Below are positions 59,949 through 64,000 of a stretch of 64,000 nucleotides of DNA, one piece after another. A program made the position numbers and the translations under genes. Source of the DNA: Erythrobacter sp. (GTDB lineage: Bacteria; Pseudomonadota; Alphaproteobacteria; Sphingomonadales; Sphingomonadaceae); assembly GCF_035194505.1 (NCBI RefSeq), contig NZ_CP136573.1, forward strand, positions 248,001 to 312,000. The letters run 5' to 3'. The notes under the pieces were generated by a model. It searched no databases and was not told where the DNA came from. It worked only from the letters and a program-made list of their open reading frames with translations. Positions within the stretch are counted from its first letter, which is position 1. Each line of letters begins with the position of its first letter.

Positions 59949-61258
59949 ACCAGCCTGTCCGCAAACTGCGCTGCGCTGTCTACACGCGCAAATCCACCGA
60001 AGAGGGGCTCGATCAGGAATTCAACTCCCTGGATGCGCAACGGGATGCCTGCGAGGCGTTTATTGCCAGTCAGCGTGCTGAGGGCTGGATGCTCTTCCCG
60101 AACCACTACGATGATGGCGGGGTATCCGGCGGAACTCTTGAGCGGCCGGCCCTGAAGAGGCTTCTGGCAGACATCGAGGAGGGGCAAGTCGATGTCGTGG
60201 TGGTCTACAAGATCGATCGCCTGTCTCGTTCGCTCATGGATTTTGCGAGGCTCGTCGACACGTTCGAGCGAAATGGTGTTACCTTTGTTTCGGTTACCCA
60301 ATCCTTCAACACGACCACGAGCATGGGCCGACTTACCCTTAATGTCCTGCTCTCCTTCGCGCAGTTCGAACGAGAGGTCATTGGCGAGCGGATCAGGGAT
60401 AAGTTTGCTGCCTCCCGAAAACGCGGCTTGTGGATGGGTGGCGCGGTGCCACTGGGCTACCGCGTCCTCGACCGGAAACTCCTGGTCGACCCTCAGGAGG
60501 CAAAGGTCGTGAAGCGGATTTTTGAGCGGTTCGTGCAGATCGGCTCGAATGTCGACATTGTCCGCGAGTTGCAGGCTGATGGTATCAAGAATCGGCGTGG
60601 AAAGCCGCTCGACAAGGCCTTTGTCGCAAGGGTCCTACGCAACCGCGTCTATCTGGGCGAGGCGCTGCACAAGGGGGTGAGTTACCCTGGGGAGCACGAA
60701 GCGATCATAGACATGCCGCTGTGGGAAAAGGTCGAAAAGATCCTGGCCATCAACCCGGGGACACGCTCGCGGCAAAACAGCGCCACCACGCCTTCGATGC
60801 TGAAGGGCTTGTTGTTTGGCCAGGACGGTCGGGCCATGTCGCCGTCGCATACGCGTCGAAAGGGTAAGCTCTATCGCTATTATGTCAGCCAAACTGAACT
60901 GAAGCTCGGCGCAGGCAGCGGTTTCGTGCCTCGAGTGCCCGCGGCGGAAATCGAGGCCGCAGTGGTTAAGCAACTGCGCGATCGCATCAAAACACCCGAG
61001 GTCCTCGCAGAAGCGGTAAACGCTGCTCGGAAAATGGCACTGCCTCTTGGTGAGATGGAAATGCGTTCGGCGCTGATCGAGTTGGATCTGCTCTGGGATC
61101 AATTGTTCCCAGGCGAACAGTCCCGCGTCGTCAGGCTGCTCGTATCTCGTGTCGAACTTGGCGTCGACAGCATGTCCATCAGGTTCCATGCGAATGGAAT
61201 TTTCGACCTTGTTGAAGACATAGGAGCTATGCAGCCGCGAGAGTTGGAGGCTGCGTGA
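59945..61258 (+). CDS. Large serine recombinase, prophage integrase
   Basis: 437 residues from the ATG at 59945. YTRKST with catalytic Ser17, LDAQRDACEAFI, VDVVVVYKIDRLSRSLMDF and FERNGVTFVSVTQSFNTTTS form the resolvase domain. The recombinase domain follows (GLWMGGAVPLGYRVLDRKLL), then a zinc-ribbon region that lacks the usual CxxC pairs. It is sited beside CI and next to the right prophage edge, the normal place for an integrase. Confidence 0.94.
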   Translation: MNQPVRKLRCAVYTRKSTEEGLDQEFNSLDAQRDACEAFIASQRAEGWMLFPNHYDDGGVSGGTLERPALKRLLADIEEGQVDVVVVYKIDRLSRSLMDFARLVDTFERNGVTFVSVTQSFNTTTSMGRLTLNVLLSFAQFEREVIGERIRDKFAASRKRGLWMGGAVPLGYRVLDRKLLVDPQEAKVVKRIFERFVQIGSNVDIVRELQADGIKNRRGKPLDKAFVARVLRNRVYLGEALHKGVSYPGEHEAIIDMPLWEKVEKILAINPGTRSRQNSATTPSMLKGLLFGQDGRAMSPSHTRRKGKLYRYYVSQTELKLGAGSGFVPRVPAAEIEAAVVKQLRDRIKTPEVLAEAVNAARKMALPLGEMEMRSALIELDLLWDQLFPGEQSRVVRLLVSRVELGVDSMSIRFHANGIFDLVEDIGAMQPRELEAA

Positions 61259-61647
61259 ACTCGGAGCGGCAAATAGAGATCCGTGTTCCCATTGCCCTTC
61301 GTCGGCGGGGAGGACGTAAGCTGATCATCACTCCGGATACCGAGGAAGGGCGGAGTGTTGGGCTGCCGAATGCGCAGGACCTAACGCTGGTGAAAGCGAT
61401 TGCCCGGGGGTTCCGCTGGCGCAATCTCATCGAGCAAGGGGTTTATGAGAGCGTTGATGAGATTGCGGCCAAAGAAAAGATCGACCGCTCCTATGTTAGC
61501 CGACTTTTGCGAATGACCCTTCTGGCTCCAGACATTGTGGAAATGGTGCTTGCCGGCAAACAACCGCGCGGCATCAAACTGCAGATGCTCAAGCGTCCAA
61601 TCCCATATTGCTGGAAGGAGCAGCGAGAGATGTTTCGGGAACTTTAG
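61255..61647 (+). CDS. Conserved helix-turn-helix protein after the recombinase
   Basis: 130 residues from a GTG that overlaps the recombinase stop. It opens with a strand-rich part (IEIRVPIALRRRGGRKLIIT) and carries a KorB/ParB-type helix-turn-helix (SVDEIAAKEKIDRSYVSRLL), followed by LLAPDIVEMVLAGKQP. It accompanies DUF2924/recombinase pairs and probably binds attachment-site DNA. It is the last gene I assign to the prophage. Confidence 0.82.
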   Translation: MNSERQIEIRVPIALRRRGGRKLIITPDTEEGRSVGLPNAQDLTLVKAIARGFRWRNLIEQGVYESVDEIAAKEKIDRSYVSRLLRMTLLAPDIVEMVLAGKQPRGIKLQMLKRPIPYCWKEQREMFREL

Positions 61648-61665
61648 ATATTCCGATACTGCGAA

Positions 61666-62235
61666 TTAGCGCACCTGCCAGATCATTAAATCAAGGACCT
61701 TTGCGTCTGAAAAATCCATAAATTCTGGGAATTGCTTATCGAACGTTGCTCGCAATTCCTGAAATTTCAGATTTTTGGTCAGTTCGGAAGAGTGAGCCTG
61801 GATATTCGCATAATCGGTCAAGAGAAGTTCGATACGGTCACTGCCGCGGCCACTCCTTTGAGGAAGCCCAAGGTTAATGCGGACGATTGAGTCGTAAACA
61901 GGGAGAGCTGGATTGATTGTCGCGATAAGCTTGGAGGCGAAGGAGGCTTCAATGCGCCCCGTTTCCTTAAACAACTTATCCAGAACCATGACGAATTTCG
62001 GTTCGCTATCGGTTTTGCACGTTTCGAGTAGGCCGTAAAACTTTGAACGCCAAGATGCGTTCCTTCTGACCATATATAAGCCGTTGAATGTCCTTTGGTA
62101 TTCCTGATTCTGGGCTACATTCAGCGATCTGAGCGATCGTATAGTGTAGGCGTATCGATCCAGGTCGGCGTGTCTGCGTTTGAGCGCGTCGAATATCTTG
62201 GATTGGCGATCTGCAAGGTCGTCAACGGTGATCAT
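61666..62235 (-). CDS. Unknown cytosolic protein at the prophage/island junction
   Basis: 189 residues from the ATG at 62235 with GAGGGA upstream. It is all-helical with segments TFNGLYMVRRNASWRSKFY, SFASKLIATINPALPVYDSI and INLGLPQ, which loosely recall helix-hairpin-helix base-excision-type folds; I see no catalytic Lys/Asp pair. It converges with the phage integrase module and diverges from the YaaA-like gene. Function unknown. Confidence 0.65.
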   Translation of the reverse strand: MITVDDLADRQSKIFDALKRRHADLDRYAYTIRSLRSLNVAQNQEYQRTFNGLYMVRRNASWRSKFYGLLETCKTDSEPKFVMVLDKLFKETGRIEASFASKLIATINPALPVYDSIVRINLGLPQRSGRGSDRIELLLTDYANIQAHSSELTKNLKFQELRATFDKQFPEFMDFSDAKVLDLMIWQVR

Positions 62236-62368
62236 TCCGCATCCCTCAAGCCTCGTTCTGGCATTTGTTTTCAAAATTCCATGGGAAAAGCGTCGCATTT
62301 ATCTGGAAGTCCATGCGAACCTGAGCTACTAAAAATGCGGACAAAACAACGCACCAAGAGACTGAATT

Positions 62369-63295
62369 TTGACCATTGTTATCACCACCTGCACAAATCG
62401 GAAGCGTAAGCCTGTATCCCAGGGTTTGCACGCCGCTTCGCTTGCAGTTGGTGATTTGACGGATGTGGCAGACGAGTGGGGGCGCCGCCTTCGGCAGCCC
62501 GATCAGCTTTTCCCGGTCATGGAGGTATATGGAGGCAGGTCATTCCAGGAGGCCAAAGCGGTCGCGGAGCGTCTGGATGCCGATGTCTTTGTGATTTCCG
62601 CAGGGCTTGGTCTGGTTGATGCCTCCGAACCGATCCCCTCATATGCTTGCACCGTTTTGGATGGCGCCGAGGACGGTATTGAGCCCAAGGTTTTGGGTGA
62701 TTTTTCGAGCATGGAGTGGTGGGATCATCTCAAGCGAGTGTCGCCATTTGCCAGAGACCTCCTAGAGGTTGTCGCAAGCGCCGAGGACAGGCTCGTACTT
62801 GCCGCGCTTTCGGACAGCTATATCCGAATGCTTTCTGAGGATCTCATGGCGCTTGCAGATGAGCGCCTAGCCAGGCTGCGTGTGTTCACCCGAGCCCCCT
62901 TGGACCGAATTCCGGTTAGATTGCAGCCATGCGTAATGCCTTACGATGACCGCTTGGACGGCCCGGCGAGCCCGATCAAAGGTACGCGAAGCGACTTCGC
63001 TGGGCGGGCACTTCGGCATTTCTCCGATTACATCCTACCTGGCGCCGAAGGCGACACGCCTGATCGCCATAGCCAGGCAGTCCGCGAGGCTATGGAAGAA
63101 TGGCCATTTCCCTCAATGGTAGAGCGTCAGCGACTATCCGACGATGAGATCCTTGCGCTTCTGCATGAGCATTGGGAGGCTGCAAGAGGCAGCACCTCGG
63201 CCCTGCTTCGAGTTTTTCGCGACCAGCTAAATGTCGCCTGTGAGCAAGGGCGGTTTGCCGCTCTCGCGCGGCAGGTGCGTGCGGAGCTTTCATGA
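62369..63295 (+). CDS. YaaA/DUF6884-like protein beside a DGQR gene
   Basis: 308 residues from a TTG at 62369, the first possible start after an in-frame stop. The N-terminal half begins IVITTCTNRKRKP and contains DVFVISAGLGLVDASEPIPS, the pattern of DUF6884/YaaA-like domains found with base-modification enzymes. The C-terminal half is helical. Its stop overlaps the start of the DGQR gene, so the two work together, possibly in DNA base modification. Confidence 0.6.
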   Translation: MTIVITTCTNRKRKPVSQGLHAASLAVGDLTDVADEWGRRLRQPDQLFPVMEVYGGRSFQEAKAVAERLDADVFVISAGLGLVDASEPIPSYACTVLDGAEDGIEPKVLGDFSSMEWWDHLKRVSPFARDLLEVVASAEDRLVLAALSDSYIRMLSEDLMALADERLARLRVFTRAPLDRIPVRLQPCVMPYDDRLDGPASPIKGTRSDFAGRALRHFSDYILPGAEGDTPDRHSQAVREAMEEWPFPSMVERQRLSDDEILALLHEHWEAARGSTSALLRVFRDQLNVACEQGRFAALARQVRAELS

Positions 63296-64000
63296 TGGCT
63301 AAAGAGACACTTTCAGTGCGAGCTGTCAGGACGGAGCAGGGCGATGGGACCCCGATCTTTGCCTTCTTTATTCATGGAGCCGACATCACTCGGATCGCCG
63401 ACATCGCCCGACTGAGAAGAGACGAGCAAGAGCTCAAAGGCTTCCAGAGGGGCGAAATCAAAGCCCACGTCAATTCGATAACTGAGTTTTTGGACAGCGG
63501 TAAGGTGCTGTTCCCCAATGCGATTATTTTGGCTCTATCACCCGAGGTGGAGTTCGCATCGGCACGTGGGCGAAAGCCAGGCAAAATTTGCGAAGTGGGT
63601 GATGCTGGAACGCTCACCATTCCAATCCATCCTACTGGGCAGAGGGCGGCCTGGATTGTTGATGGGCAGCAACGATCACTAGCGCTGGCTCGGGCTAAGA
63701 ACCAGTCGATCGCGGTCCCTGTGATTGGTTTCGTGTCCGATGATGTAGAAGCACAGCGTGAGCAGTTCATCTTGGTCAACAAAGCTAGGCCGCTTCCTAA
63801 ACGGTTGATCGATGAACTCCTCCCTGAAGTCAGCGTACTGTTGCCCCGTGATCTGGCTGCACGGCAATTGCCGAGCGCATTGTGCGAGATGCTCAACGAG
63901 GACAAGGCGTCCCCATTCTTCGGACTGATTAAGCGCGAGTCTAACGCCAAAAGTGGTTCTGGGATCGTGGCTGACTCTGCGCTGATTGAGGCTATGCGCC
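63295..64000 (+). CDS. DGQR-domain (DndB-like) protein, partial
   Basis: The gene runs off the right edge; 235 codons are visible. WIVDGQQRSLALA (DGQQR near residues 123-127) and EQFILVNKARPLPKRLIDEL mark the DGQR/DndB family, ParB-like proteins that control DNA phosphorothioation (DndB) or take part in 7-deazaguanine insertion (DpdB). It is coupled to the YaaA-like gene. The rest of the presumed modification system would lie to the right. Confidence 0.8.
   Translation, partial: MAKETLSVRAVRTEQGDGTPIFAFFIHGADITRIADIARLRRDEQELKGFQRGEIKAHVNSITEFLDSGKVLFPNAIILALSPEVEFASARGRKPGKICEVGDAGTLTIPIHPTGQRAAWIVDGQQRSLALARAKNQSIAVPVIGFVSDDVEAQREQFILVNKARPLPKRLIDELLPEVSVLLPRDLAARQLPSALCEMLNEDKASPFFGLIKRESNAKSGSGIVADSALIEAMR

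Larger units (their letters stand above)
26094..61647. mobile_element. HK97-type siphoprophage, about 35.5 kb
   Basis: A full set is present: integrase module and CI at the right end, early recombination/replication genes, then terminase, portal, protease, capsid, connector, tail tube, chaperone, tape measure, lysis and fibre genes in conserved order on the minus strand. No frame is obviously broken, so the prophage may be inducible. The left edge is set by the WYL gene and the right edge by the gene after the recombinase. I could not find matching attachment sites, as expected for the very short cores of serine integrases. Confidence 0.85.

Noticed and set aside
1..64000. CRISPR arrays, tRNA or rRNA genes
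   Set aside because: No regularly spaced 20-40 base repeats with unique spacers and no tRNA or rRNA signatures were seen. The short phased repeats at 54 and 56 kb have 1-5 base gaps (one longer) and are iteron-like.

Overview
The window is high-GC DNA from an alphaproteobacterium, most likely a sphingomonad (Novosphingobium/Sphingobium/Sphingopyxis type). The evidence is protein character, two perfect CtrA-type boxes (TTAA-N7-TTAA), an alphaproteobacterial SOS box (GTTC-N7-GTTC), and the DUF2924/serine-recombinase and recombinase/ParB-RepB modules common in that class. I see no tRNA, rRNA or CRISPR array. The region is almost entirely a chain of mobile and accessory modules beside an ordinary chromosomal gene.

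Region 1 (1-0.62 kb): the end of an EAL phosphodiesterase gene, then a tiny transcription unit with two CtrA boxes, a 12-codon ORF and a strong terminator. Region 2 (0.9-6.95 kb): a 6-kb candidate integrative element bounded by a perfect 37-bp direct repeat. It holds a HigBA-like toxin-antitoxin pair, a regulator gene containing a 30-bp palindrome with 12-bp phased repeats, a large serine recombinase coupled to two ParB/RepB-like proteins with no ParA, and a second, orphan antitoxin paralogue. Region 3 (7.4-12.6 kb): an orphan KAP-type P-loop NTPase, then an SOS-controlled umuDC operon whose umuD is split by a complete IS256-family element (32-bp inverted repeats, 8-bp target duplication).

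Region 4 (12.6-26.1 kb): accessory genes. Small envelope and secreted proteins and a DUF1810 protein come first. Then comes a minus-strand operon encoding a MoxR AAA+ ATPase, a small unknown protein, a HExxH + von Willebrand A (DUF2201) protein and an S-adenosylmethionine-synthetase-like enzyme, joined by 4-bp start/stop overlaps. A YbjN/Sel1-repeat protein and a DUF2779 Cas4-like nuclease/exonuclease follow on the same strand. A trypsin/PDZ protease and a WYL regulator lie on the other strand. The MoxR/VWA/MetK-like set is the best candidate here for an undescribed system.

Region 5 (26.1-61.65 kb): an apparently intact HK97-type siphoprophage. From right to left it has an integrase module (DUF2924 + serine recombinase), CI/Cro switch, recombination and replication genes with two iteron-like repeat arrays, methyltransferase, HNH, terminase, portal, protease, capsid, head-tail joining and tail genes, a tail assembly chaperone with a probable programmed -1 frameshift, tape measure, lysis genes, several tail-fibre genes and a sulfotransferase. 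Region 6 (61.7-64 kb): an unknown protein, a YaaA/DUF6884-like protein and the start of a DGQR (DndB-like) protein, which suggests that a DNA-modification or defence island continues past the right edge.
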